Assembly: GCA_964420065.1 (NCBI GenBank)
Contig: CAYQQK010000004.1
Span: 1 to 64,000 of the forward strand
Direction: 5' to 3'
DNA: 64,000 bases
DNA from: CAYQQK01 sp964420065
Lineage (GTDB): Bacteria > Bacillota > Dethiobacteria > DTU022
Both the position numbers and the translations under genes were made by a program. Below are positions 24,525 to 33,341 of the stretch, piece after piece. The notes under the pieces are model-generated. The model was not told the DNA's origin. It was given only the letters and a program-made list of their open reading frames with translations, and did not search any database. The first letter of the stretch is position 1, and every line of letters starts with the position of its first letter.

Positions 24525-25598
24525 TCAAGGCCCGTAGAGCACCAGGTTTTTCTCCCCCAGACGGGCTTCGTCCACCCGGTCCTGCAGGTAGGACGGGATG
24601 ACCACGGTCTCTGTTTTGCCGTCGGAGATATAGCGCTGGTGGGGCTCTGCGGCAAGGTGTTCCATCCAATCGTAAAGGCCGACCCCTTCGGTGTGCATGG
24701 TACTTGCTCTAACGCGGGGGATGGCTGCGGGATCAAAAGTGGTGCTGAACGGCGCAGGAGCGGGGTTTGCCCCGACGAGGAGGATCCCCTCGTGATAATA
24801 GCTGATTTCTGCATCATCGCCCCGAATGGCTAGGCCGATGTCCTCGGGGTAGGAGCCATAAGGCAGAGCCAGGGAACGAACCCGGTAACCCGGTAGGTAG
24901 GCTTGGGTTTGCCTGATTTGATTGGCCAGCTCTTGTCGGATTGTTTCCGGAGGGAAGGCGCGCAGGCCGGGGAAATGGTGGGAGTAAGTATGGTTTCCGA
25001 TCTCAAAATCTTTTTCCACCAGGTACTCAAGTTTTTGTGAAACCAGCTCGGTCTGGCCGAAGGGCGGGGCGACATAAAACAGGTAAAACGTGGCGGCAAG
25101 GCCGAAATCGGGGTGTTTTCGGTAAAATGCCTCCATGATCCCCACGGCACAGTTGGGATCGATTTTTTGTGCACCGCCTTCGTTAATGAAGCGAAACTGG
25201 CCCGGGCAGCCATCGTCAAAGGTAAGGACAACCGGGGTCGTTCCGGCAGGAACGGCGATCTGTCCGTCCAGAAGATCGTTCATCGAAAGAAGGCGGTAGC
25301 CGTCATCGTAAAGGGCTTGCAGATCCTGGCGAAAATTATCCGGGGTGCGACACCATTCCCCCTCGGGCTCGCCGATCTCATGATACATCAAAACCATGAT
25401 GTGGCCGATTTCGTTGACTCCAAGAGTGGCGTAATCAGGCTCGGGCTCCGGGGGTGGTGCCGGCGGTTCGGGAGCGGGAAGACGGATGGGGCCTTGCGAG
25501 GGAGCGGTACTGCCGTGGCGCATGCAGCCGACGGCACCCAGGGCGAGCAAGAGGAGCACCGCTACCACAACAGTGGGCAGCCGAAAACTTGCGTTCAT
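24525..25598 (-). CDS. Polysaccharide deacetylase (NodB-like) lipoprotein
   Basis: This 357-residue protein starts with a lipoprotein signal (LALGAVGC) followed by a proline/glutamate-rich linker (residues about 40-60). The NodB deacetylase domain carries VVLTFDDGC (metal Asp and catalytic Asp), EIGNHTYSHHFPG (two metal histidines) and LALPYGSYPE. It would remove acetyl groups from cell-wall or surface polysaccharide outside the membrane. Some family members in spore formers act in cortex or wall modification. ATG 25598 with GGAGG six bases upstream is clear, although the frame stays open to 26036. It is convergent with the PII gene, with no gap. Confidence 0.88.
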   Translation of the reverse strand: MNASFRLPTVVVAVLLLLALGAVGCMRHGSTAPSQGPIRLPAPEPPAPPPEPEPDYATLGVNEIGHIMVLMYHEIGEPEGEWCRTPDNFRQDLQALYDDGYRLLSMNDLLDGQIAVPAGTTPVVLTFDDGCPGQFRFINEGGAQKIDPNCAVGIMEAFYRKHPDFGLAATFYLFYVAPPFGQTELVSQKLEYLVEKDFEIGNHTYSHHFPGLRAFPPETIRQELANQIRQTQAYLPGYRVRSLALPYGSYPEDIGLAIRGDDAEISYYHEGILLVGANPAPAPFSTTFDPAAIPRVRASTMHTEGVGLYDWMEHLAAEPHQRYISDGKTETVVIPSYLQDRVDEARLGEKNLVLYGP

Positions 25599-25745
25599 GG
25601 CGAACCTCCTCTGGAGCTGGTTTTTGAAGTTTGACCGGGCAGGCCCGGCAAGGGATGTTCCTGGGGTGGATCTTCGACAGGAAGTGATTCGATCCTTCAG
25701 GTAACGCAGTATTTCGAGCCGGTCAAGAATGGACGGGAGGGATTT

Positions 25746-27332
25746 ATGATGCGGGTAATCGGTGCCGCCGCCATGCGGGAGGTGGATCGTCGCACCATTG
25801 AAGAGTTGGGTCTTCCCGGGATCGTCCTCATGGAAACCGCCGCCCGGCGGGTGACCGAGGTGGTGCTGAGGGTAAGTCCGTCTCGACGCCCGGTAGTTGT
25901 GCTGTCCGGGCCGGGGAACAATGGCGGGGACGGGCTGGCCGTAGCGCGGCAACTGAGCCTGGCCGGCCGGCCGGTATCCCTTTTTACTACAGCCCGGGAA
26001 GAAGAATACCGGGGTGATGCTCGGATCAATTATCACTTTTTACGCCAGAGCGGTTTTCCGCTGCAGTTTCTCGCGGGAGAGGAAAACCTGGCTGTCTTCG
26101 AGGCCGCTCTGGATGGAGCCGGATTAGCCGTCGATGCTCTTTTGGGCACCGGGTTGTCCCGGCCGGTAGAAGGCTTGCCGGCGGCCTTGATCGAACGCCT
26201 CAACCGGAGCGATGTTCCAGTGTTAGCGGTGGACATTCCCTCCGGGGTTTGTGCCGACAGCGGTGCCGTACTCGGATGTGCCGTACGCGCCCGCTGGACG
26301 GTGACCTTTGCCTTTCCCAAATTGGGTTTGCTGCTCCACCCGGGGGCTGAACTGGCCGGCGAGTGCGTGGTTGGCGATATCGGTATTCCTTCTTTTTTGG
26401 TCCGGGAAGAACCGGTCGCTTTAACCACGGTTGAGGAGGTGGGCGCTCTTCTTCCGGCACGACCGCAGGGCAGTCATAAAGGGACTTTCGGGCGGGTGCT
26501 GCTCCTGGCCGGTTCGGCGGGAATGACCGGTGCCGCCGCCCTGGCGGCGCATGCAGCTTTGCGAGGCGGGGCGGGCCTGGTTTATGTCTGTGTCCCGGGC
26601 AGCTTGCGTCCGGTTCTTGAATCCAAGGTTGTTGAAGCAATTGTGCGCGGTGTGTGTGAGATCCGGCCGGGAGAGGTTGCCGCCGCGGCAGCAGAAACGC
26701 TTCTGGCGCAGGCCGGCGCTTGCCGGGTTTTTGCCCTGGGGCCCGGATTGGTGGCGGGGGAAGAACTGGCCCGGCTGTTGCAGTCGGTCGTGCCCCGCAG
26801 CCCGTGCTCGCTCGTTTTGGACGCCGGGGCGTTGGAGGCGCTGGCCGGCCGGGTTGAACTTTTGCGACAGGCCCGGTTTCCGGTGGTGCTCACGCCGCAC
26901 CCCGGGGAAATGGCGCGGCTGATCGGGACCGGTGCTGCGGCGGTGCAGCGGGCCCGCATCGAAACGGCTTGTGGGTTGGCCCGGCGGGCCGGGTGTGTGG
27001 TGGTGTTGAAAGGAGCCCATACCCTGATCGCGGCACCGGAAGGGCGGCTTTGGTTCAACCCCACCGGCGGTCCCGCCCTGGCTACCGCCGGTTCGGGAGA
27101 TGTCCTGACCGGGATCATTGCGGCCTTTCTGGCCCAGGGACTTTCCCCGGTTGATGCGGCCCGGGCCGGTGTCTTTATCCATGGCCTGGCCGGGGACCTG
27201 CTGCCGCCCCGGGGCGGTGCGGCGGGCGATCTTTTATCCCGTCTCCCGAAGGCCTTCCAGTTGGTGGAGGAGAACGGAAAAGGCAGCGGTTCACTCTGGG
27301 GCCCTTGCCATCAGCCCATCCGCCCGTTGTGA
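25746..27332 (+). CDS. nnr: Bifunctional NAD(P)HX epimerase / ADP-dependent NAD(P)HX dehydratase
   Basis: This repair enzyme restores damaged (hydrated) NADH and NADPH. The N-terminal epimerase domain (about residues 1-215) has MREVDRRTIEELGLPGIVLME, SGPGNNGGDGLAVAR and VDIPSGVCADSG. The C-terminal ribokinase-like dehydratase domain (about 225-510) has GSAGMTGAAALAA, LTPHPGEMARL, KGAHTLIA and PALATAGSGDVLTGIIAAFLAQG. Two adjacent ATG codons follow GGGAGG. In Firmicutes this gene often lies near alr and ndoAI-ndoA; here those are 6-8 kb downstream. Confidence 0.95.
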   Translation: MMRVIGAAAMREVDRRTIEELGLPGIVLMETAARRVTEVVLRVSPSRRPVVVLSGPGNNGGDGLAVARQLSLAGRPVSLFTTAREEEYRGDARINYHFLRQSGFPLQFLAGEENLAVFEAALDGAGLAVDALLGTGLSRPVEGLPAALIERLNRSDVPVLAVDIPSGVCADSGAVLGCAVRARWTVTFAFPKLGLLLHPGAELAGECVVGDIGIPSFLVREEPVALTTVEEVGALLPARPQGSHKGTFGRVLLLAGSAGMTGAAALAAHAALRGGAGLVYVCVPGSLRPVLESKVVEAIVRGVCEIRPGEVAAAAAETLLAQAGACRVFALGPGLVAGEELARLLQSVVPRSPCSLVLDAGALEALAGRVELLRQARFPVVLTPHPGEMARLIGTGAAAVQRARIETACGLARRAGCVVVLKGAHTLIAAPEGRLWFNPTGGPALATAGSGDVLTGIIAAFLAQGLSPVDAARAGVFIHGLAGDLLPPRGGAAGDLLSRLPKAFQLVEENGKGSGSLWGPCHQPIRPL

Positions 27333-27336
27333 GCCC

Positions 27337-28296
27337 CTACTTTGCTGTCAGGGCATAGAGCTGTGCCGTCCTTTCGGCTACCAAGCGTAGGTCGTGGTTT
27401 TCCCGGACATAGCGGCGGCCCCGGTCCTGAAGCTGCTGCAACAGGTCCCGATCTTTAAACAGCCGGGCCAGATCACCGAAAATATTGCGGTAACATGGTT
27501 CATCCTCTTCTGAATTGTTTGCGGATCGGGCCGGAATATGCAGGCGGTCGGGTGTCAGCAGTCCCCGGTAGCGTCGTCCCAGTTGCAGAATGGCGTTGCC
27601 GCAGGCCATTCCCTCCAGGATCGCGTGGCCGCACCCGGCTACAACCTGGGATGGGGCCAGCATGGAAGCGGGACAAGGCGGCCGCCCGTGGTAAATACCC
27701 GCCCCGGGCGGAAACTTTTCACTACCAAGGATATCCAATGGGGTTTCACATAGAGCAGCTGCCTTGATCAGGGCCAGAGCCGCTTTCTCGGTTACGCCGT
27801 TTTCGTAAGAGAGAACCAGGCGAAAACCGGTTTTCGGGGCCGGGCAGAATTTGCTCAGATCGATGCCCTCCGTAATGACAACCGTACCTGAATAGTGCGG
27901 TTCGAGGGCATCCCTGATCTCGGTGCGGGTAGCGATGACAAAGACGGCCTGCTTCAGAAGGCGGTCCTGCGGGTCCGCGGGGTGAACCGGCACGGTCACG
28001 CCGAAAGGGATCCCCAGGGCCGACGCCAGGTAAGCTCCCCGATTTAACAGGTGCGGCCCCTGCAGGTGGATCAGATCGTAAGATTTGTGTTTAAGCGACC
28101 AGGCTAGCTCTTCAAAGCGAAGCCCGGCGATCACGGGGACCCGAAAATAACGTCCAAATTGTTCCGGAATTCCCGGCGGCGTATCGAGGCAACATAAGGA
28201 AACCTGGTACCCCTGGCGGTTAAGCTCCCCGGCCAGGCTAAAAACACCCCGGCAACGCCCTGCCGGCAGAAAGGTTCCGATCATCAAAACTCGCAT
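27337..28296 (-). CDS. GT4-like glycosyltransferase
   Basis: This 319-residue protein has a GT-B layout: an N-terminal MRVLMIGTFLPAG acceptor-domain start, DLIHLQGPHLLNRG, and a C-terminal half with a weak nucleotide-sugar site (GCGHAILEGMACGNAILQ, with a single clear Glu) and a final RRYVRENHDL segment. It is shorter than typical GT4 proteins (about 370-400), mainly in the middle. It probably modifies a surface glycan or lipid. It is convergent with the NAD(P)HX repair gene, with four bases between the stops. Confidence 0.75.
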   Translation of the reverse strand: MRVLMIGTFLPAGRCRGVFSLAGELNRQGYQVSLCCLDTPPGIPEQFGRYFRVPVIAGLRFEELAWSLKHKSYDLIHLQGPHLLNRGAYLASALGIPFGVTVPVHPADPQDRLLKQAVFVIATRTEIRDALEPHYSGTVVITEGIDLSKFCPAPKTGFRLVLSYENGVTEKAALALIKAAALCETPLDILGSEKFPPGAGIYHGRPPCPASMLAPSQVVAGCGHAILEGMACGNAILQLGRRYRGLLTPDRLHIPARSANNSEEDEPCYRNIFGDLARLFKDRDLLQQLQDRGRRYVRENHDLRLVAERTAQLYALTAK

Positions 28297-28405
28297 TGAA
28301 AAATCACCCGGGTTAGTTTATGAAGTTACACCCGAAATTTCCACAACTACACCCGGTAAACCGGGGCGAGATCTATTCGGACCTCGCCCCGGGACGACAG
28401 GAAAA

Positions 28406-29077
28406 TTAACGCGGGCGGACAAAAAGCTGGGTGACGAGGTAGCCCCGTCCCGGCTGGTAATAGATGCCGATCCCGGTCAGGGTGTAGCGGGCATCCAAAA
28501 TTTTACTGCAGTGACCGGGGCTGCCCATAAAAGCATTGAAGATGGATCTGACATTTCCGCCCACGCCAATGTTTTCCGCGGCCAGGGAAAAAGAATAACC
28601 GTTATTGCGCAGCATCTCGCCGGAGCTGCCGTAAGTGGGTGAAGTGTGGGCGAAATAATGGAGATCGATCATGTCCCGGCTTTTTAACCGGGCCAATGCG
28701 GTCAGGTGCGGGCATGCTTGCAAGGGTGCAATTCCGGCCCGGGCTCTGGCGCCGTTAACCAGATCCAGCAGTTGTTTCTCTGTTTCGTTCAAGCCGGCCG
28801 GTTCGTCCGGAGGCGGGGGTGGTGGCTGCGGGGCCGGGATCGACGGTGTTACGGGTTTGGATACCGGCAGGGTAGGAAATGCTTGTATTGGCAGCGGTCG
28901 GGGGACAAAGGTATAGACCACCGGAGGAATGTAGCTGCCGCCGCTGGAGCGGGCGACGCCGTAACTGCTCCCCGAATAGCACAACGCCGCCGCGTGGGCC
29001 GCACCGGGGAAGAACAGGCCAATCTGGAACAGCAGCACCAGCACCAGGGTTGTCCACAAAATCGACTTTTGTTTCAT
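28406..29077 (-). CDS. Secreted CAP-domain (SCP/YkwD-like) protein
   Basis: This 223-residue protein has a classical signal peptide (hydrophobic core then GAAHAAA), a proline-rich linker around residues 60-95 and a CAP domain. CAP signatures are NETEKQLLDLVNGARARAG, RDMIDLHYFAHTSP, AAENIGVG and AFMGSPGHCSKILDARYTLTGIG. ATG 29077 follows AAGGAGG by six bases. CAP proteins of spore formers include YkwD and coat-associated homologues; the biochemical role is unknown. The gap before the gene (29078-29210) is unremarkable. Confidence 0.88.
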   Translation of the reverse strand: MKQKSILWTTLVLVLLFQIGLFFPGAAHAAALCYSGSSYGVARSSGGSYIPPVVYTFVPRPLPIQAFPTLPVSKPVTPSIPAPQPPPPPPDEPAGLNETEKQLLDLVNGARARAGIAPLQACPHLTALARLKSRDMIDLHYFAHTSPTYGSSGEMLRNNGYSFSLAAENIGVGGNVRSIFNAFMGSPGHCSKILDARYTLTGIGIYYQPGRGYLVTQLFVRPR

Positions 29078-29210
29078 TTTCGTCCTCCTTGTCGGATTGA
29101 TCTGCGTTTTATTATGGTGCCATCCCGGCAATGCTGTCAATTTAAGCCAAAGGCTCTCCGGGAGCGATTGCTTGTCCCGGGGAACCCCGTAAGGAAAAGA
29201 ATTTACCGAT

Positions 29211-30797
29211 TTAGCTTGTTTTACCGCCCTGGGATATTTGGTGAAAAAAGGCCAACATTTTCCGGTAGAAGGGTTGTTTTTGGGCCAGTTTTTCATTCAG
29301 GGCATGGTTTTCTCGTTCCCGGGCTGTTAATTGCAGGGCTTGCTTGTGTAATTGGGTTTCAAGGTTCCGGATGGTTTGTTCTTTTTCCATGAGCATCCTT
29401 TTTAAATGAAGAGAATCTTGTTGAAGCTTTTTCAATAGTGCGCCCCCCTGTTGTTGTTTTTCTTCCCAGGCCCGGCGGGACTGTTCGGTTTGTGTGCGCA
29501 AGTTCCGGATTGTTTCCTGAAGGTGTTCCTGCAGTTCCTTGAGTTTCCGATCTTTCTCTTGCATGTTCCGGTTAAGGTTTTCAAGACGCCTCTCACTTTG
29601 CCGCGATAGCCAAACCAATTCCCTCTGTTTTCCTTCCAGCGCTTGTTCAAGCTGTGATTTGGCGGTGCTAAGGGAAGAGGCCCGGGAGATCAAGCCCTGC
29701 GAGTACTGATCCAGATCCCGAAAATAAGAATCGATTTCATCTGTTGTGAGCGCACCGAAAGGGGCTGCAGCGCAAGATGAACTCTCCTGATACTGCCCCA
29801 CGGGACAGGGCGGATCGCCGCTTGCAGGGATCCATCCTGCGATGTTTTCCCCACTCCTGATGAAAGCGGGGCGCAACACCGAAAGAGGCTTTCCGGCGAT
29901 AGGCTCAAGGACTTCCACACTACTCCAACCGCCGGCCTTCCTCGCGCAGTGATAAACGGTGTCCCCGGCCAGCCACCCGGCCGCCGGCCCGCCCGGTTTC
30001 AGGATCAGAAAAGGAGATGGGGGTTCCGGGTACGGGGGAGAAAGGTGGACTTCGTCTTTCCAGCGGCCGCCCCACCCTTCCCGGATCCATTCCCGGTAAA
30101 CGACTCTGTATCCATGCGGGTAGCCGGCAACCCAGAGCAGGTGCAGGTTAAAATCCGGTCCCGGCAGCAAAACCGGCCGGCTCACTTGACCCGGTCCATT
30201 CACCGGTACTGCTTTGCTCCAAGCGCCATCGGGGTCGTAACAGCGGTAGTAGAGCCTGAATTGTTCCCCCTCGGCCAGGAGATAGGCAAAGTGCAGGATG
30301 TTCCGCCGGTCCACGGCGACAGTGCCGTGAAGGGGTTGCAGGCCGCCTCCGAAATCGACTACCCGCGGTTCAGCCCAGTGTTCCTGTGCACAGCGGTGGT
30401 GCAGGAACCACCACCGCCCGGCGGTACGGTCCAGGGCAAGGTAAAGCAGGTGCAGGTTGGCCTGCCTGTCCACGGTTAGAAGCGGATGGAGGCAATCCTT
30501 TTCCGGATCCCGGTAAAAGGGCTGAACCGCGTCCGTTTCCATCTCCGGAAAAGGCAAATAAAACAGTGCCCCTGCCTCCAGGACGACCAGATGCGGACGC
30601 AGGTCTTGCCCCACGGCGGCGCAGAAAAAACGGCCTTGCCGGGGTAACGGCCGAGCTTCACTCCAGCCCGCCGCGCTTTTTTCCCGCCAGGCCAGTTCTC
30701 CTTCCGGTGCACGATAAAAAAGAAGCTCACGGGGCCCGGTCCGGACTAGGACCGGGGCGTCAAAGAGCCGCTCTTCTTTTGGATCGGGCCTGGTCAC
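29211..30797 (-). CDS. Unknown protein: repeat-rich N-terminal domain plus long coiled coil
   Basis: I do not recognise a family. Residues about 20-330 contain repeated short beta-type blocks with NLHLLYLALD, NILHFAYLLA and NLHLLWVAG, spaced roughly 50 residues, suggesting a beta-propeller-like fold. Residues about 365-510 are a heptad-rich coiled coil (KSQLEQALEGKQRELVWLS, LNRNMQEKDRKLKELQEHL). The C-terminus is basic with FYRKMLAFFHQISQ. No signal peptide or helix is seen. GTG 30797 has a GGTGG site; an ATG at 30830 has none. It is divergent from a Cys-rich coat-like gene, so a structural role in spores is possible but unproven. Confidence 0.6.
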   Translation of the reverse strand: MTRPDPKEERLFDAPVLVRTGPRELLFYRAPEGELAWREKSAAGWSEARPLPRQGRFFCAAVGQDLRPHLVVLEAGALFYLPFPEMETDAVQPFYRDPEKDCLHPLLTVDRQANLHLLYLALDRTAGRWWFLHHRCAQEHWAEPRVVDFGGGLQPLHGTVAVDRRNILHFAYLLAEGEQFRLYYRCYDPDGAWSKAVPVNGPGQVSRPVLLPGPDFNLHLLWVAGYPHGYRVVYREWIREGWGGRWKDEVHLSPPYPEPPSPFLILKPGGPAAGWLAGDTVYHCARKAGGWSSVEVLEPIAGKPLSVLRPAFIRSGENIAGWIPASGDPPCPVGQYQESSSCAAAPFGALTTDEIDSYFRDLDQYSQGLISRASSLSTAKSQLEQALEGKQRELVWLSRQSERRLENLNRNMQEKDRKLKELQEHLQETIRNLRTQTEQSRRAWEEKQQQGGALLKKLQQDSLHLKRMLMEKEQTIRNLETQLHKQALQLTARERENHALNEKLAQKQPFYRKMLAFFHQISQGGKTS

Positions 30798-30968
30798 TTT
30801 ACCACCGCCTTTATTTTTTGGCCGGTACATGTATATGCGGCGATCGTTTGATTTTGACCGTTTCCGAACCGATCACCCCTTATGGAGACACTGCATAGTA
30901 TGGTTACTGAGCCTGCCTGCCGGGGCAGGTTGTTCGTTAAGTATACGGTAAAGGAGGGTAGTAAAAAT

Positions 30969-31661
30969 ATGGGTTGCAATGATGAATACGGGAATTTGAA
31001 GGAGTTTGATCCGGTGGGCACCCCTGCCGGCGGCGGGTATGGCCGGCCTGGCGGCCCTGCTAAATTCATACCGGAGTGCATCAAGGTGGAAAAGGTTTAT
31101 GAATCGTGCCGCAAGGTCCAGGTTAATGAAGATGTGATCGACCTGCGCGGAGTAGCCGTGGGCGAGATTCTCGAAGCCTGCTGTAAAGGGACACAGCTGG
31201 TTGTTGATGAAGCACACCCGTTTACCTGTGAAAAGGTGCCCGGGACCTGTCGGGCCCGGGTTTCGTTCTGGTACCGCTTCCGTTTCGAATATATCGATCA
31301 GGAAGGGGTAAAAAGGTTTAACAGTGAACCGGTATTCCATACCAAGACTGTTATTTTAAGCGAGCGCATCCGGGATCCGCGCATTTTTGTTCAGTGCGAA
31401 GTGTTTCTGGAGTGTCTAGAATGTTTCCCCTCCGGTCCGCAGATGGTCACCTGTTGCATCGGCAAACTGGAAGTTTTCAAGCTGGTGGCAATAGTGCAGT
31501 TGCTGGTTCCCGCATACGGTTTCTGCCCCGAACCCGATCTTTGTTCACAGGTAGAGACGGAATGTCCTGATTTTTCACCTGTTTGGCCCCCGTATCCGCA
31601 CCAGGGTCCGCCGGAGAGTAGTGGCGGGGGTGTGGTTGACGGTGACAATGGATCTAGCTAA
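30969..31661 (+). CDS. Cysteine-rich SPOCS/DUF3794-like protein, possible spore coat component
   Basis: This 230-residue protein has about 17 cysteines and a proline/glycine-rich tail. The segment IKVEKVYESCRKVQ near residue 38, followed by a beta-rich region with RARVSFWYRFRFEYID, resembles SPOCS/DUF3794 domains of sporulation proteins; this match is tentative. ATG 30969 has GGAGGG about ten bases upstream. A stretch upstream (30882-30968) is open in the same frame but unsupported. A strong terminator follows at 31706, so it is probably transcribed alone. Confidence 0.55.
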   Translation: MGCNDEYGNLKEFDPVGTPAGGGYGRPGGPAKFIPECIKVEKVYESCRKVQVNEDVIDLRGVAVGEILEACCKGTQLVVDEAHPFTCEKVPGTCRARVSFWYRFRFEYIDQEGVKRFNSEPVFHTKTVILSERIRDPRIFVQCEVFLECLECFPSGPQMVTCCIGKLEVFKLVAIVQLLVPAYGFCPEPDLCSQVETECPDFSPVWPPYPHQGPPESSGGGVVDGDNGSS

Positions 31662-31705
31662 AGGAACAATAACTTAAAAAAAGTATATTATAGGAAGTTA
31701 AGTCG

Positions 31706-31733
31706 GGCCGGTACCTCCGGGTACCGGCCTTTT
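31706..31733 (+). terminator. Rho-independent terminator
   Basis: GGCCGGTACC and GGTACCGGCC form a perfect 10-bp stem with a TCCG loop, followed by four T. It ends transcription of the Cys-rich gene. Confidence 0.8.
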
Positions 31734-31760
31734 GCCGTACTGATTGGCGGATCGTTGCGA

Positions 31761-31790
31761 TTGCCCCGGGAAAAGGGGTGATGCTATAAT
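31761..31790 (+). promoter_or_regulatory. Likely sigma-A promoter of hom
   Basis: TTGCCC (31761-31766) and a perfect TATAAT (31785-31790) are 18 bases apart. The -10 box overlaps an in-frame ATG at 31789, which argues for the TTG start at 31825. Confidence 0.55.
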
Positions 31791-31824
31791 GGAAACATGC
31801 GTCAGAAGGGAAGGAGGCGAACCC

Positions 31825-33114
31825 TTGAGAAATAAAGCAGTCCGGGTCGGTTTGTTGGGTATGGGTACAGTCGGTGGCGGTGTGGCTGAGCTGTTAACCC
31901 GTAACGGCGCCTTGATTGAAAAGAAAACGGGATTACGGGTGCAACTGGAGAAAGTACTGGTACGTGATCCCACCCGCCCACGCCGGGTGGCCCTGGCTCC
32001 GGAAATATACACCACCGACGCCGGTGCAATCCTGGATAACCCTGCCATCGAAATAGTGGTGGAGTTGATCGGAGGGATCGAGCCGGCCCGGACCTATATT
32101 CAGATTGCCTTGCAACGGGGCAAGCGTGTGGTTACCGCCAACAAGGATCTATTGGCGCTACACGGGGCCGAACTCTTTGCCGAAGCCCGCGTCAATGGTG
32201 GTGCGATCTTCTTTGAAGCCAGTGCCGGGGGAGGTATCCCCTTGATCAGGCCTCTTCAATACGACCTTACAGCCAACCGAATTAGCCGGATCATGGGGAT
32301 CATCAACGGTACGACCAACTATATTTTGAGCCGGATGGATCGGGATGAAACAGATTTTGAATCGGCGTTGCGGGCGGCCCAGAAGCTGGGGTTTGCCGAG
32401 GCCGACCCCTCGAGTGACCTTGAGGGACGGGATGCGGCCTACAAACTGGCAATCTTGACAGGGCTTGCTTTTTCCAACCCAGTCGATATTCATGCCATCC
32501 ATACCGAGGGTATCAACGGGGTTTGCCGTGAGGATATTCGTTATGCTCGTGAGCTGGGCTATGCGATCAAACTCCTTGCGGTTGGAGAGGACCTACCCCA
32601 GGGGCTGGCCCTGCGCGTCCATCCCTGTCTGGTCCCTCTGGCCCATCCCCTGGCGTCCGTCCGGGACGAATTCAATGCTGTTTTTCTGGAAGGAGACGCG
32701 GTCGGGGAAGTCATGTTTTATGGCCGCGGGGCGGGTGCGCTGCCCACGGCCAGCGCGATCATCGCCGATATCATTGATGCGGCACGGTCGCCTAGAGCAG
32801 CAATTACCGCCGCCCCGGGACGGACGGATACCACGGGTAAGCCGGTTTTACCCTCATCAGCCCTTCATTCCTGTTTCTACCTCCGTTTGCAGGCCACGGA
32901 TCGCCCCGGCGTTTTCGCCGCTCTGGCCACCGCGTTCGGTGACGAAGCGGTCAGTCTCGACCTGATTATCCAAAAAGGAAGCACCGGCCGCGCTGCTGAA
33001 ATTGTCCTGGTCACCCATTCCGTCCTTGAAGAGCGCTTTTTCCGTGCTCTGGACCGGATCCGGAAGCTCGATGCCTTGAGAACTGTAAACAGCATTTTTC
33101 GGGTGATCGAATGA
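31825..33114 (+). CDS. hom: Homoserine dehydrogenase
   Basis: Hom reduces aspartate semialdehyde to homoserine, the branch toward threonine and methionine. The 429-residue protein has the NAD(P)-binding VGLLGMGTVGGGVAELL, KRVVTANKDLLA, the substrate-binding FEASAGGGIPLIRPL, GIINGTTNYILS and the catalytic GFAEADPSSDLEGRDAAYKL segment. A C-terminal ACT domain (from about residue 350, CFYLRLQATDRPGVFAALA) suggests feedback control by threonine. TTG 31825 follows AAGGAGG by seven bases and gives normal family length; ATG 31789 lies inside the probable -10 box. The 227 bases to alr hold no clear feature. Confidence 0.95.
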   Translation: MRNKAVRVGLLGMGTVGGGVAELLTRNGALIEKKTGLRVQLEKVLVRDPTRPRRVALAPEIYTTDAGAILDNPAIEIVVELIGGIEPARTYIQIALQRGKRVVTANKDLLALHGAELFAEARVNGGAIFFEASAGGGIPLIRPLQYDLTANRISRIMGIINGTTNYILSRMDRDETDFESALRAAQKLGFAEADPSSDLEGRDAAYKLAILTGLAFSNPVDIHAIHTEGINGVCREDIRYARELGYAIKLLAVGEDLPQGLALRVHPCLVPLAHPLASVRDEFNAVFLEGDAVGEVMFYGRGAGALPTASAIIADIIDAARSPRAAITAAPGRTDTTGKPVLPSSALHSCFYLRLQATDRPGVFAALATAFGDEAVSLDLIIQKGSTGRAAEIVLVTHSVLEERFFRALDRIRKLDALRTVNSIFRVIE

Positions 33115-33341
33115 ACCCGTCTGGAAAATGATGGGGCCAAACCCTCCCCGGTATCGGTTGCCCGGCCTGGTAATACTTGCCCTGCCCGGACGGCAGGAAT
33201 AAACCGCCGGATCGCAGAATAAAGTACGACCAAACCGGTATGCCCGAAAGGACAACTGTTTTCCTGGAGAGATGCAAGATAGACCTGCCGGAAGCAGACC
33301 CTCAACCGGATCTGCCGTGACGCAAGGGGAGAGTGTACCGC

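Noticed and set aside
25599..26036. Upstream extension of the polysaccharide deacetylase frame.
   Set aside because: It is antisense to the NAD(P)HX repair gene, and the internal ATG has a perfect ribosome site and lipoprotein signal.
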